Assembly (NCBI GenBank): GCA_022824925.1
Contig: JAJDYW010000037.1
Span: forward strand, 1 to 64,000
DNA length: 64,000 bases
Direction: 5' to 3'
Origin: Dehalococcoidia bacterium
GTDB taxonomy: Bacteria > Chloroflexota > Dehalococcoidia > Tepidiformales > Tepidiformaceae
In this document: positions 25,115 to 34,403 of the stretch, piece after piece
Layout: each line of letters opens with the position of its first letter
Position numbering within the stretch: the first letter of the stretch is position 1
Program-made: the position numbers and the translations under genes
The notes under the pieces: model-generated
Databases searched by the model: none
Told to the model about the DNA's origin: nothing
The model's input: the letters and a program-made list of their open reading frames with translations, nothing else

Positions 25115-26017
25115 TCATCGAGAACCCCGCAGGCGCGGGTCGAGCGAGTCCCGCAGGGTGTCTCCCAGCAAGTTGAACGCCATCACGACGGTGAACAGAG
25201 CCAGCCCCGGGAACACCGCCATCCAGGGGTTCTGTGTCATGAACAGGCGGGACGCCCCACTGAGCATGCGCCCCCAGCTCGGCTCCGGTGGCTGGGTGCC
25301 CAGGCCCAGGAAGCTGAGTGAACTCTCGGCGATGATGATCTGCCCAACGTTGATGGACATGATCACGATCACCAGGGGTGCGAGGTTGACCGCCACGTGG
25401 CGAAACATGACTCGTGTCTGGCTGGCTCCGACCACCTCCGCGGCGAGCACGTAGTCCTTGGCCCGCTCCGCCAGCACGGCCGACCGGATCACGCGAGAGA
25501 CCGACGGGGCGATCACAAGCGAGAGGGCCAGGACGACGTTGTTCGTGTTGCTGCCGAACACGAACACGATCATCAGGGCGAGCAGGATCAGCGGGATGGA
25601 CATGAGGGAATCGACCACCCGCTGGATGAGCGCGTCGACGATCCCGCCGAAGTATCCCGAGACCAGGCCGACGAGCGACCCGAGCGCGGTTGCACCGAAC
25701 AGCGCGATGAAGCCGATGCGAACCGTAATGCGAGCTCCACCGATGATCCGCGAGAAGATGTCACGGCCAACTTCGTCGGTACCGAACCAGTGCTGACCTG
25801 ATGGCTCCTGGATGGGGATGGCGACCGATCGGTAGTAGTCGTGCGGGGCGACCCACGGACCGACGACCGCCAGCACGATGATCGCCGCAATGTAGACCGC
25901 CGAGAAGGCGCCGATCGGATACTGCCGAACGAAGAGCCACGTCGCGTGCCCGATGCGGCGCAGTCTCTGAATTTCCCGCGCGAAGTCCGTCCGGAGAGCG
26001 CCTTCCGCCGCCGTCAT
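25115..26017 (-). CDS. ABC transporter permease, DppC/OppC type
   Basis: A 300-residue permease for the peptide/opine/nickel import family, with six membrane helices. The cytoplasmic coupling loop EVVGASQTRVMFRHVAVNLAPLVIVIMSINVG is the EAA motif. The N-terminus has GPWVAPHDYY and HWFGTDEVGRDIFSRII, typical of DppC. It overlaps the DppB-type gene by 4 bp. The ATPases DppD and DppF are not in the window. Confidence 0.92.
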   Translation of the reverse strand: MTAAEGALRTDFAREIQRLRRIGHATWLFVRQYPIGAFSAVYIAAIIVLAVVGPWVAPHDYYRSVAIPIQEPSGQHWFGTDEVGRDIFSRIIGGARITVRIGFIALFGATALGSLVGLVSGYFGGIVDALIQRVVDSLMSIPLILLALMIVFVFGSNTNNVVLALSLVIAPSVSRVIRSAVLAERAKDYVLAAEVVGASQTRVMFRHVAVNLAPLVIVIMSINVGQIIIAESSLSFLGLGTQPPEPSWGRMLSGASRLFMTQNPWMAVFPGLALFTVVMAFNLLGDTLRDSLDPRLRGSR

Positions 26018-26973
26018 CGGGCTTCTCCGACCCTGACCCGCGGATCAACCACGCCGTACGAGATATCGACGATCAGGTTGATCAGGAGGACACACACCGC
26101 AATCAGGATGGTCGCGCTCTGGACGATGACGTAGTCCTTCTCGAGGATGGCCGTGAACAGCATGCTGCCAACGCCGGCGAGACTGAAAATGGCCTCGATG
26201 ATGATGGTGCCCCCGATGAGGAAGCGGATGTCCAGACCGATGATCGTCACGATCGGAAGCAGTGCATTCCTGACGACGTGCCGGGCCACAACCCGGTATT
26301 CCGTAATGCCCTTGGCGCGTGCCGTCCGCACGTAGTCCTGGCTGAGGGCTTCAATCATGGCCGTGCGGGTAAGCCTGGACATCGACCCAACCAGGGCCGG
26401 CCCGAGCGCGCCTGCCGCCAGGAGATAGGGCGTGAAGTGCCCAAGGGGATCCTCGGTGATGGAGGGCGGCGACAAGGGCGGACTCCAGGCCCACCAGAAC
26501 GCCGGGAGGACGACGATCAGGGTGCCGAGCCAGAAATTTGGCACGGAGAGTCCCGAGACGGCGACTATCCTGGTGGTGGTGTCGAGGAGCGTGCCGCGCC
26601 AGACCGCCCCAACAACTCCCAGCATTATCCCCAGCGGCACCGCCAGCACGAGCACGATCGCGGCCAGTTCGGCCGTGCGCTTCCCGCGCGCCCAGAAGAC
26701 CGGCCCAAGGTCCCGGCCCGATACGATGGAAGTACCCAGGTCTCCCTGGAGCAGGTCGCCAACCCAGAGCCCGTATTGCTCGAACGGCCCTCGGTTCAGC
26801 CCAAGCCGTTCCTCGAGTTCCTCACGCTGCTGATCCGAGATGTGACCACCTTCCCCAAGGATGGTGTTCACCGCATCGCCCGGAAGTACCCGCATGACCA
26901 GGAAGACGATGACGGACACGATGAACAGATTGGGTACCATCTGAGCCAGCCGCCCAATCGTGTATCCAGTCAT
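26014..26973 (-). CDS. ABC transporter permease, DppB/OppB type
   Basis: A 319-residue permease partner of the downstream DppC-type gene. The N-terminal signature is YTIGRLAQMVPNLFIVSVIVFLVMRVLPGD, and the EAA loop is YVRTARAKGITEYRVVARHVVRNALLPIVTIIG. The last helix ends in a PRVRVGEAR-like tail as usual. A 109-bp gap separates it from the binding-protein gene, without a recognisable promoter, so read-through from 28873 is likely. Confidence 0.92.
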   Translation of the reverse strand: MTGYTIGRLAQMVPNLFIVSVIVFLVMRVLPGDAVNTILGEGGHISDQQREELEERLGLNRGPFEQYGLWVGDLLQGDLGTSIVSGRDLGPVFWARGKRTAELAAIVLVLAVPLGIMLGVVGAVWRGTLLDTTTRIVAVSGLSVPNFWLGTLIVVLPAFWWAWSPPLSPPSITEDPLGHFTPYLLAAGALGPALVGSMSRLTRTAMIEALSQDYVRTARAKGITEYRVVARHVVRNALLPIVTIIGLDIRFLIGGTIIIEAIFSLAGVGSMLFTAILEKDYVIVQSATILIAVCVLLINLIVDISYGVVDPRVRVGEAR

Positions 26974-27082
26974 CGGTCCTCCCCGGGGCGCCGGAAAGCC
27001 AGGCCTGAGACGCTACATCCAGCTACCCCCACACGGTCCGTCGCGGGACTTCGAGACGCTGGTCACATCAGCCACGTCCTGC

Positions 27083-28873
27083 CTAGGCATCCAGCCAGGC
27101 CGTGGTGACAGCCTGTGGGTAGGCGTAGCCGGGGGATTGCGGATACCACTCGCGCACCACCTTCGGGAACGCCATCCGGTTGATGTCGTTCACCAGGTTC
27201 AGGTAGTAGTAGTTCGAGAGGATGTACCGCTCGGCTTCGTTCTGAAGGGCGAGGCGCGCCTCGGAGTCGAATTCCACCCTGAACTTGTCGATGATTGCGT
27301 CGAGCGCCGGGTCGTTGATCTTCTGGTAGTTCTGCCCTCCCTGGGAGTGCAACATGTCGAGATACCCGGCCGCAGTCGTCTGGAGGAACTGGGCCGACTC
27401 GCGAAGATCGAAGTCACCGCCGGTCCACGTCTGGTAGTGCTCGCCGAACTGGAGCTCGCGCAGAACGATGTCGAGGCCCACGTCCTGGAGCTGCGTCTGG
27501 ATGAGCTGGGACACCGTCCTGGTGGCCTCGCTGTAGAGGTAGAAACTGATCTCGATCTCGCCGGCAACGTCGCCACCGTAGGCCTCGACCAGGGAGCGGG
27601 CGCGCCCCGGATCGAACGCGTAGTACTCCATGACTTCGTCCTGGGACAGGGCGCCGTCGAACGCGTGCGGGACGGGACCGGAAATGTTGCCTTCACCGAA
27701 CGACGCGATGTTAATCACCTGTTGCCGGTCGACGGCCCGGGCGAGTGCTTCGCGAACCCTTGGATCCTGGCCAGGCGCCCAGCCCGGCCCGATGAAGAGG
27801 CTGTGTGTCAGGGTGACTGGAACGAACTGGAAGGTGTTGAAGTTGCCGGTTCCCGAGAGGTCGTCGAACGTGGGCTTGTCGTAGCCGCCAAGGCCGACGC
27901 CTCCCGCGATGTGCACGTTGCCGCTCAGGACGGCCGCCTTCGAGGCGGCGGCATCGGAGGCGAAGTTCATGACAATGCCGTCGAAGTTCGGCTTGTCCTT
28001 GAAGTGGAAGTCCGGGTTCCGGTCGAAGCGGAGCTCCTGCCCTTCGTCGTAGCCACCGAACATGTAGGGGCCGGTGCCCGCAACGGTCGTGCGGTAGTCA
28101 CCGGTCTCCTCCATCCCTTCGGGACCGGTCATCAGCGCCTCTTCGGTGCCCAGGAGCGGGACGAGGTCGAGATTCGGACTCTTCAGCGAGAGCCGCACCG
28201 TCTTGGGATCGGGAGTCTCGACCTGGTCGATCGACGCGACAACGACCCTGTGAGGGCCTGAACCGATGAGCTCGAGGGTGAACTTCACGTCTTCGGACGT
28301 AAAGGCGCGACCGTTCATAGCCGTCCCCTGCTGGAACCGGGCATCCCGCAGGTGGAACGTGATCGTCAGGCCGTCGTCGGAGACCTCCCAGGAGTCCGCA
28401 AGGTCCGGCTGGGGATCGCTGAAGTCGGTGGGCGGTCGATCCGGGCTGGGAATGTGCCGCGTCAGGCGGCTGTAGAAGAGGCCCAGCGAGGTCGAGACGC
28501 CGGCGCCGGTGGAGAGCCAGGGATCGAAGTGCGGCGGGCGCACGTTGTTGTTGATGCGCAAGATGCCGCCCCGCTTCGGCTCCTCGGCGGCGCTGGGGGC
28601 GGGGGTACTGGCGGCCTCTTCCTGGGCGGCAGCGGTGGCAGCGGCTTCTTCCTCGGCGGCAGCGGTGGCAGCGGCCTGCTCTTCGGCGGCGGCCGTCGCT
28701 TCAGCCGCGGCAGTGGCTGCAGCGGTGGGGGGAGGAGCCTGGTCGTCATCGTCGTCGTCACCGCAGCCAGTGGTCACGAGGGCCGTAACGCCGGCTGCAG
28801 TGACTGCAGACGTACCCAGGAAACGACGGCGAGAGACCGACCGCCGAAGCCAGTAATTATCTTTCCGAGTCAT
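27083..28873 (-). CDS. ABC transporter substrate-binding lipoprotein, family 5 (DppA-like)
   Basis: A 596-residue solute-binding protein. The N-terminus has a twin-arginine motif (SRRRFLG) and a lipobox ending in Cys (ALVTTGC), then an Asp-rich stretch and a long Ala/Glu/Thr-rich linker (repeated AAATAAAEEE-like units). The mature domain begins RGGILRINNNVRPPHFDPWLS, the family 5 start, with AFTSEDVKFTLELIG and PGYAYPQ near the end. It should be a Tat-exported lipoprotein that feeds the DppB/DppC permease. ATG 28873 is chosen from the GGAGG 8 nt upstream. Ligand is unknown; this family carries peptides, opines, sugars and other solutes. Confidence 0.9.
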   Translation of the reverse strand: MTRKDNYWLRRSVSRRRFLGTSAVTAAGVTALVTTGCGDDDDDDQAPPPTAAATAAAEATAAAEEQAAATAAAEEEAAATAAAQEEAASTPAPSAAEEPKRGGILRINNNVRPPHFDPWLSTGAGVSTSLGLFYSRLTRHIPSPDRPPTDFSDPQPDLADSWEVSDDGLTITFHLRDARFQQGTAMNGRAFTSEDVKFTLELIGSGPHRVVVASIDQVETPDPKTVRLSLKSPNLDLVPLLGTEEALMTGPEGMEETGDYRTTVAGTGPYMFGGYDEGQELRFDRNPDFHFKDKPNFDGIVMNFASDAAASKAAVLSGNVHIAGGVGLGGYDKPTFDDLSGTGNFNTFQFVPVTLTHSLFIGPGWAPGQDPRVREALARAVDRQQVINIASFGEGNISGPVPHAFDGALSQDEVMEYYAFDPGRARSLVEAYGGDVAGEIEISFYLYSEATRTVSQLIQTQLQDVGLDIVLRELQFGEHYQTWTGGDFDLRESAQFLQTTAAGYLDMLHSQGGQNYQKINDPALDAIIDKFRVEFDSEARLALQNEAERYILSNYYYLNLVNDINRMAFPKVVREWYPQSPGYAYPQAVTTAWLDA

Positions 28874-28896
28874 CTTTCTGCCTCCAGGATCCATGC

Positions 28897-28956
28897 GACC
28901 GACTACTCGCTCGGTGGCATTGGCGAGAACGTACTCCGCTGCACGGCCCCTGTCAA
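28897..28956 (-). promoter_or_regulatory. Promoter with shared palindrome, site 1 (ABC/CoA operon)
   Basis: On the minus strand: -35 TTGACA (28951-28956), 17-bp spacer, -10 TACGTT (28928-28933), then the palindrome GAGCGA-GTAG-TCGGTC (28897-28912), 24 bp before the binding-protein ATG. The same element occurs at four other promoters in this block. Nothing else is recognised in the 350-bp gap from 28874 to 29223. Confidence 0.7.
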
Positions 28957-29223
28957 CGATGATTTCGACGGCCCCGAGTGGGCTTCAGACCCGCTGATCA
29001 CCCCCGGATCGGCCGGGTGGAACCCTGGTATCCACCCCACTGACGCACGTGGGAGGACACGTACGAACGGGGCTCCGGCCGCGGTTACCCCGAGTTGCAA
29101 GAAAATCCCGTATCGTCATGCGACCGCGCAGGGTGCCCCGAGGCCACGATGCGGGTGGCACCTGGCCTTCGCAGAGAGCTGCGGGGCGGAGCACGAGGAG
29201 GGTGGGTGCATCCGCCCCGCGAG

Positions 29224-29676
29224 TCAGCGACGTGGCAGCGTCACTGTTGCCTTCGTCGGAGTCGTGACTCCGTCACGTTCGTTCGAACACCAGAGGTCCA
29301 GATCGAGAACGCCTTCGCCCTCGTCGTCCAGGTACTTGTCCGCAACCGAACCACCAAACGTCAACATGTCACCCGGGCGGTTCATCTTGCGCATCTCCAT
29401 GCGGAACTTGCGCAGCCAGCCATCGTCTCCGATGAACTCGAAGAGCAGGCGGGTGAAGCATGCCTGCATGAAGTCCGTGCACATGAAGATGTCCGGCTGG
29501 CCACCGGCGCGCACCCACTCCCTGTTGTGGTGCGAGGGGTTCCAGTCCTGGGTGCCGCTTACCTGCTGGAAGATGCGCGTTTCGGTGAGCTCGATGGAGA
29601 AGGCGCTCAACTCGTCGCCCTGACTGACATCGTCCCAGTGGCGCTGTTTCGACTGCGTGGTTCCTGCGCTAGTCAT
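29224..29676 (-). CDS. MaoC-like hotdog protein (C-terminal/catalytic half)
   Basis: A 150-residue hotdog protein. It has the hydratase-type motif FQQVSGTQDWNPSHHNREW (Asp...His as in the MaoC D-x4-H pair), FMCTDFMQACFTRLLFEF and MNRPGDMLTFGG. It overlaps the preceding MaoC-like N-half gene by 8 bp, so the two should form a heterodimeric enoyl-CoA hydratase. The ATG at 29676 is taken because homology starts there; the frame upstream runs through the partner gene. Confidence 0.82.
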   Translation of the reverse strand: MTSAGTTQSKQRHWDDVSQGDELSAFSIELTETRIFQQVSGTQDWNPSHHNREWVRAGGQPDIFMCTDFMQACFTRLLFEFIGDDGWLRKFRMEMRKMNRPGDMLTFGGSVADKYLDDEGEGVLDLDLWCSNERDGVTTPTKATVTLPRR

Positions 29677-30232
29677 CCTGCTCTGGCTCCTTGTAGGTGA
29701 TGCCGGTGCTCCGAACGATGGCGACAACGTCGCCATCCTGGTTCGTGACGGTTCGCTCGGTGACTCGCCAGAAGGCGTTCGGGTCGATGCGGATCGGCTT
29801 GATGTAGACGTCCGCAAACCGGGAGACGACGGAGAGCAAGTCCCCGACCTTGACGGGCTTCAGGAGTTCATACTCGGTGGTCAGATTGATGGGGCGCGTG
29901 CCGGGTGTCGTGATCCTCGGACCGCTCCCCCAGAAGGTCCCCGCCCCTCTCTGTTCGTCCTCCTCGTCCGAAAAGGGAGGCCACACGCCGGGGCAGGCGA
30001 AATAGCCAACGAACAGGGGCGGGCAGATGACGCTTCCATGCCTGGTGCCGGCCGCGTGCTCAGGATCCAGGAACAGCGGGTTGAGGTCGTCCACCGCAGC
30101 GCAGTAGCGCCGGATAGGGTCGTGCTCGACCGGATACCTCCCCGCGAGCGGGGGGGCCTCAGTGCCTATCTGCTCTTGCGCTGCCGCGAGCGCCCTGGCT
30201 ACCTCGTCTGGAGTTACCGTCTCCTCAGCCAT
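29669..30232 (-). CDS. MaoC-like (FAS1-type) N-terminal half
   Basis: A 187-residue hotdog protein related to the gene at 19562 (shared VEHDPIRRYC, ICPPLFVGYFACPG, TRPINLTTEYELLKPVKVGD and AFWRVTERTVTNQDGD). It lacks an obvious catalytic Asp-His pair, as expected for the non-catalytic half of a two-chain hydratase, and the catalytic-type half follows with overlap. It is the first gene of a two-gene unit with its own promoter and operator (30266-30318). Confidence 0.82.
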   Translation of the reverse strand: MAEETVTPDEVARALAAAQEQIGTEAPPLAGRYPVEHDPIRRYCAAVDDLNPLFLDPEHAAGTRHGSVICPPLFVGYFACPGVWPPFSDEEDEQRGAGTFWGSGPRITTPGTRPINLTTEYELLKPVKVGDLLSVVSRFADVYIKPIRIDPNAFWRVTERTVTNQDGDVVAIVRSTGITYKEPEQDD

Positions 30233-30265
30233 GGGTCCTCCTGTCCTTCGAGCCGCGCACGGGAT

Positions 30266-30318
30266 GACCGACTGGTCGCTCGGCCCGAGACTCTACGAGC
30301 GTCCCCCCGGGTGGTCAA
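30266..30318 (-). promoter_or_regulatory. Promoter with shared palindrome, site 2 (MaoC pair)
   Basis: Minus strand: -35 TTGACC (30313-30318), 17-bp spacer, -10 TAGAGT (30290-30295), then GAGCGA-CCAG-TCGGTC (30266-30281), 34 bp before the ATG of the MaoC-like gene. Spacing and element order equal those of site 1. Confidence 0.7.
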
Positions 30319-30371
30319 TCCCCGGAAGTCCACCACGGAAGGCGCCACCCGGTTCTCCACCCTCCCCACCA

Positions 30372-31562
30372 TCACGTGCCCGATGTGCGAGCCAGGTACT
30401 CGCGGTGGGCGACGCCCACGTCTGGCGGCAAGCCGGGGGCGACCTCGCGACTGAAGAGCTCGAGCGACGTGACCACGTCGCGGTGGTCCATGTTGCCGAT
30501 GTGGAACATGCCCATGAACTGCCCGGACCCCGTGCGCGTGATCTGCTCGCTCAGCTGGGAGCGGACGGACTCCGGGCTGCCGGCGATGAGGTACCCGCAC
30601 TCGATCAGCTCGTCGTACGACATCGTGGAGAAGTCGATCCGGCCGGCGTTCTCGGGCCGGAAATACGAAAACGACCGGGACGTGTTGAGGGCAGCCCAGA
30701 GCGCATCGCCATCCTTTGCCGCAGGGTTGACAGCACCCTCATTGAACCCCGCGTTGAGCAAGGTGAAGAAATACTCCATGGCAGGCTCCGCTATGGCGCG
30801 GGCGGCATCATCCGACTCCGCTACGCAGATGTGGCGCGTCAGGATGAATGACTCCGGCGGAGCGCCTACACCCGAATCCGCGGCAACGGTTCGATAGTAG
30901 TTGAAGGTGTCTTCCATCTGCGGAGTGGTCTGGTAGACCTGGGCAATCGGTAGCTCTCTCTCCACGCACCACTCGATTGACTCGGCGCTGCGGGCGGCGA
31001 CCCACACGGGCGGGTGAGGCCGCTGGTAGGTCTGGGGCCAGGTCGCACAGTCCTCAAACTGGTAGTAGCGCCCGCTGTAGGACCAGACCGGCTCGGACCA
31101 GGCCTTGATGATCAGGTCGTACGCTTCCTGGAACCGCCCCCGCGACTCGCCGGGGTCGACGTTGTACCAGATGTACTCCGCCGGGATCCCGCGTACAAAG
31201 CCGGCTATCAGCCGGCCGCGGGTCATGCAGTCGATCATGGCGTATTCCTCGGCAACGCGGATGGGGTGACTGCGCAGGGGCAGAATGCTGCCGAGGACGC
31301 CGATCTTCATGTGCTGGGTTCGCTGACTCAGGGCCGAGGCGATGAGATTGGGCGACGGCATCGTGCCGTAGGCGCTGTAGTGGTGCTCGTTGAAGACGAC
31401 GCCGTCAAAGCCGAGGTCCTCGCAGTACGTCATCTCGTCCAGATGCTCCTCGTAGTTCCTGGCTCCGACCTCGGGATCGAAGAACGAACTCGGCACCGGT
31501 GTCCGCGGAGCATCAACGGGCACACTCGGATAGGCGAGCAAGTCGAAGTTGTACAGTTTCAC
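30372..31562 (-). CDS. LLM-class (luciferase-like) oxidoreductase
   Basis: A 396-residue TIM-barrel flavin- or F420-dependent oxidoreductase of the luciferase-like family. Seen: LGFDGVVFNEHHYSAYGTMPSPNLIASALSQRT (strand 2 and the EHH loop), LRSHPIRVAEEYAMIDCMTRGRLIAGFVRGIP, RPHPPVWVAARSAESIEW and AGSPESVRSQLSEQI. Long LLM enzymes of this type oxidise diverse organics. The start is taken as GTG 31562, after GGGGAG; GTG 31586 is possible but lies inside the operator. It has its own promoter (site 3). Confidence 0.85.
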   Translation of the reverse strand: MKLYNFDLLAYPSVPVDAPRTPVPSSFFDPEVGARNYEEHLDEMTYCEDLGFDGVVFNEHHYSAYGTMPSPNLIASALSQRTQHMKIGVLGSILPLRSHPIRVAEEYAMIDCMTRGRLIAGFVRGIPAEYIWYNVDPGESRGRFQEAYDLIIKAWSEPVWSYSGRYYQFEDCATWPQTYQRPHPPVWVAARSAESIEWCVERELPIAQVYQTTPQMEDTFNYYRTVAADSGVGAPPESFILTRHICVAESDDAARAIAEPAMEYFFTLLNAGFNEGAVNPAAKDGDALWAALNTSRSFSYFRPENAGRIDFSTMSYDELIECGYLIAGSPESVRSQLSEQITRTGSGQFMGMFHIGNMDHRDVVTSLELFSREVAPGLPPDVGVAHREYLARTSGT

Positions 31563-31576
31563 GAGCCGATCTCCCC

Positions 31577-31631
31577 GAGCGAGCACTCACTCGTCGCGGC
31601 GAGCATGCCCCTCCCCCGGCCACCTTGTCAA
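31577..31631 (-). promoter_or_regulatory. Promoter with shared palindrome, site 3 (LLM gene)
   Basis: Minus strand: -35 TTGACA (31626-31631), 18-bp spacer, weak -10 CATGCT (31602-31607), then GAGTGA-GTGC-TCGCTC (31577-31592). The palindrome ends 15 bp before the GTG start. Confidence 0.65.
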
Positions 31632-31635
31632 CCCA

Positions 31636-32670
31636 CTACGGCCGCGCGCCGAGCGTGCCCAACTCCGCCAGGATGGCCTTCCACCCCTCGATCCTGGCCG
31701 GCGACCACTGCCACCCTCCAACGCTGATCCGGTCGGCCAGACCCTCGTACCGCTCGTACAGTTGCCCGGCCACCTGGTCGTAGGTGCCGACCACCGCCAT
31801 CTCGTACACGAGCTCGTCCGGAACCAGCCCCGGCATCGCGTCCCACCCCCCCTGCACCGACAGCTCGTGCAGCGGGTCGATCAGGGAGCCGTATCCGCTC
31901 TCGGTCAGGACCCTCCCATAGGTGCGGGTGGACCCATAGAACGCGATGTTGGTGCGAATCTCGTCCACTCGCTCTCGCACCTCGGCTTCGGTCGCGCCGG
32001 TTGCCACGAACACCATGACGCAGACGTCGAACCCCCGGCCGCTTCCAGGCGGCCGCAGGCTCAGTCCCTTCTGGCTACTGGGTACGAGCACCTCCTGCAG
32101 GTACTGGAGCGTGTGAAAGCGATGCACCTTGATCCCGTCCGCAACTTCGGCAGCGACGCGAGCGTTGTACGGGTTCACCGCGGCAAGGTGGACGGAAGGA
32201 GGCGGGCCTTCCAGGGGTGGCGGCCGGAAGAGCGGCGGCAGCAGGGAGAAGTCGTAGTGCTCGCTGTGATGGTCGAGGGGATCGCCGGACTCGAAGGACC
32301 GCCAGATGTCCTTCAGGGCGGTTATGTAGTCTCGTAGCCAGGGCCCGGGCGATGACCACTCCGTCGAGAAGCGGCCTTCGATGTGGCCCTTCACCTGGGA
32401 TCCAAGCCCGAGGAAGAACCGGCCACCGGAGAGGTCCTGGATCTGCCACGCCGCGTTCGCGGTGATCATGGGGTTCCGGGGAAAGGCGATCAGCACCTCG
32501 GTGCCGATGTCCAGGTCAAGGCGGCCCCGCTGGGCAGCGGCGCCGCACGCCAGCAGGGCATCCCCGTAGGTTTCCCCGAACGTGATGCCGTCGAAGCCCG
32601 CCTGCCGAGCCGCATCCACTGCCGCCGGAACGTCCCGCAGCGCCGACGACGACCAACAATCAACCTTCAT
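31636..32670 (-). CDS. LLM-class F420-dependent-type oxidoreductase
   Basis: A 344-residue luciferase-like enzyme of the shorter F420-type group. The N-terminus is KVDCWSSSALRDVPAAVDAARQAGFDGITFGE, then IGTEVLIAFPRNPMITANAAWQIQDLSGGRFFLGLGSQVKGHIE (conserved GxGS) and VVGTYDQVAGQLYERYEG. It begins 21 bp after the class I CoA-transferase gene, so they share the site-4 promoter. It probably carries out an oxidation or Baeyer-Villiger-type step; substrate and cofactor are not determined by sequence. Confidence 0.83.
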   Translation of the reverse strand: MKVDCWSSSALRDVPAAVDAARQAGFDGITFGETYGDALLACGAAAQRGRLDLDIGTEVLIAFPRNPMITANAAWQIQDLSGGRFFLGLGSQVKGHIEGRFSTEWSSPGPWLRDYITALKDIWRSFESGDPLDHHSEHYDFSLLPPLFRPPPLEGPPPSVHLAAVNPYNARVAAEVADGIKVHRFHTLQYLQEVLVPSSQKGLSLRPPGSGRGFDVCVMVFVATGATEAEVRERVDEIRTNIAFYGSTRTYGRVLTESGYGSLIDPLHELSVQGGWDAMPGLVPDELVYEMAVVGTYDQVAGQLYERYEGLADRISVGGWQWSPARIEGWKAILAELGTLGARP

Positions 32671-32691
32671 CGGAGAGAGACCTGCAAGGTG

Positions 32692-34284
32692 CTAGACGGC
32701 TACCGGCTCCCGGGCTCGCAACCAGGACTCATCCAGACCGAGGAACATGGGTTCCGGGGCGAACAGCCGCTCATCCATCAAACATAGGTCGGGGGCCACT
32801 TCAACCTCGAATGGAATGTGCTCGAGCACGTCCCTGTGCAGGTCGACGCCCGGGGCCACCTCAATCACGGTAATCTTGCCGTCGCGCAGCTCGAAGACCG
32901 CCCGCTCGGTGACGTAGGTGGCGTGCTGGCCCCGCTCCACCGCTCGCTCGGCGCTGAAGCAGATGTAGTCGGTGCTCTCCACGAATTTGCAGGCGTTGCC
33001 CTCGTGGCGGATCTGGATACCGGTTCCGGTAAGCTCGATGTCAGCACCGCGCATGAAGGGCCCGCAGAAGACCAGGTTGCCCGTCGAGGCTGCGATATCG
33101 ACAAAGCCTCCCACCCCGGGGATGGTTGGCCCCATGCGTCCGACGTTCACATTGCCGAATCGGTCGACCTCGCCGAACCCGAGGACCGACGTGCCGATCC
33201 CACCGCCGTTGTACCAGTCCAACAGCGAGGGTTGGTCGACGATCGCGCGAACGTTCCAGTGGGCCGAACCGAGCACACGCCCGCCGAGGGCGCCGTGCTC
33301 GATGGTGGGCACGAACTTATCGGCAACGAGCTCTTCCTCGATCAGGTTGGGCAGGATCTGATAGGGGGTGCCGGAGCCGATGTTGACGATCTGACCCGGC
33401 TTCGTCTCCATGAGCGCCCGGCGGCCCATGATCTTCTTCTCGCTGAATGGCAGGAACTCGATGTCCCCTAGCGGGACGCGGTACTCCCCCATGGTCGCCG
33501 GCAGGTCACCCGCGAAGAAGCCGTACTCCCACTGCTTCTGCTCTTCGTTCACGACCACGTAGTCAACGAGCACACCGGGGACCTGGACCATCATCGGATG
33601 GAGGGTCCCGGTCATCACGCGGCGCTTCACCTGGGCGATGACGATCCCACCCGAATTGCGCGCCGCCACTGCCTGTACAAGCACGCCGTGGGAAAGGCCC
33701 TCTTCTTCCATCGAGATGTTGCCTTCCTCGTCTGCGGTTGTGCCCCGGATCAGGGCCACGTCCACCGGGAAGCTGTCGTACATCACGACATCACGACCGC
33801 CTACGCGCTCAAGGGAGACCACGTCGTCACGGGCGGCGTCGTTAAACCGTGTCCCGTTCTGCCGCGGATCGACCATGGTGCCGACCCCAACCTCCGTTAC
33901 GAACCCCGGACGCTTCGCTCCCACCGCCCGGAGCCACTGGAGGATGGCGTTGGCCGGCCAGCAGTACGCCTCCACCTCGTTGCGAAGGATCAAGTCGTTG
34001 ATGGGAGCTTCGTCGGCCAGCCCCGGGAGGATGAACGTACTGCCGATGATTCGCTTCAAGAACCCGGGGTGGGCCCACCTGTTCAGTCCCGTATCCGGGG
34101 GGCCGCCGTAGAACCAGGGATGAACTTCCGTCAACTGGTCCGGCTGCCCCGTTTCCAGGAACCGGCGCTCAAGGGCCTCCAGGACGGTCTCGGCAACGTT
34201 CATCCCGCCGAGTCCGGACACCGTCAAGACATCGCCGGACTTGATAAGGCCAGCCGCCTGCGACGCCGAAATGACCTGTGGCAA
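32692..34284 (-). CDS. Class I CoA-transferase, fused alpha and beta subunits
   Basis: A 530-residue 3-oxoacid/acetate-type CoA-transferase with both subunits in one chain. The alpha part starts VISASQAAGLIKSGDVLTVSGLGGMNVAE; the beta part carries GTPYQILPNLIEEELVADKFVPTIEHGALGG with the likely catalytic Glu329. Fused enzymes of this kind move CoA between acetate or acetoacetate and other acids. Together with the CaiB-type pair, it shows that the pathway handles several free acids and CoA esters. First gene of a two-gene unit with an LLM gene. Confidence 0.88.
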   Translation of the reverse strand: MPQVISASQAAGLIKSGDVLTVSGLGGMNVAETVLEALERRFLETGQPDQLTEVHPWFYGGPPDTGLNRWAHPGFLKRIIGSTFILPGLADEAPINDLILRNEVEAYCWPANAILQWLRAVGAKRPGFVTEVGVGTMVDPRQNGTRFNDAARDDVVSLERVGGRDVVMYDSFPVDVALIRGTTADEEGNISMEEEGLSHGVLVQAVAARNSGGIVIAQVKRRVMTGTLHPMMVQVPGVLVDYVVVNEEQKQWEYGFFAGDLPATMGEYRVPLGDIEFLPFSEKKIMGRRALMETKPGQIVNIGSGTPYQILPNLIEEELVADKFVPTIEHGALGGRVLGSAHWNVRAIVDQPSLLDWYNGGGIGTSVLGFGEVDRFGNVNVGRMGPTIPGVGGFVDIAASTGNLVFCGPFMRGADIELTGTGIQIRHEGNACKFVESTDYICFSAERAVERGQHATYVTERAVFELRDGKITVIEVAPGVDLHRDVLEHIPFEVEVAPDLCLMDERLFAPEPMFLGLDESWLRAREPVAV

Positions 34285-34322
34285 CTGGGAACTCCCTTGT
34301 CCCGGAGCGGCCCCTCCGAAAT

Positions 34323-34380
34323 GAGCGACGGCTCACTCGTAGTGCGGGCGACTATCGCCCCATTGCGGAGTGCGTGTCAA
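34323..34380 (-). promoter_or_regulatory. Promoter with shared palindrome, site 4 (CoA-transferase/LLM)
   Basis: Minus strand: -35 TTGACA (34375-34380), 18-bp spacer, -10 GATAGT (34351-34356), then GAGTGA-GCCG-TCGCTC (34323-34338), 38 bp before the CoA-transferase ATG. Confidence 0.7.
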
Positions 34381-34403
34381 GCAGTCGGAGCCCCGGGGAC
34401 TTA

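Noticed and set aside
28589..28740. Repetitive GCGGC-rich tract resembling a tandem repeat or array
   Set aside because: It encodes the Ala/Glu/Thr linker of the binding lipoprotein; unit length is irregular and no CRISPR-like spacing exists.
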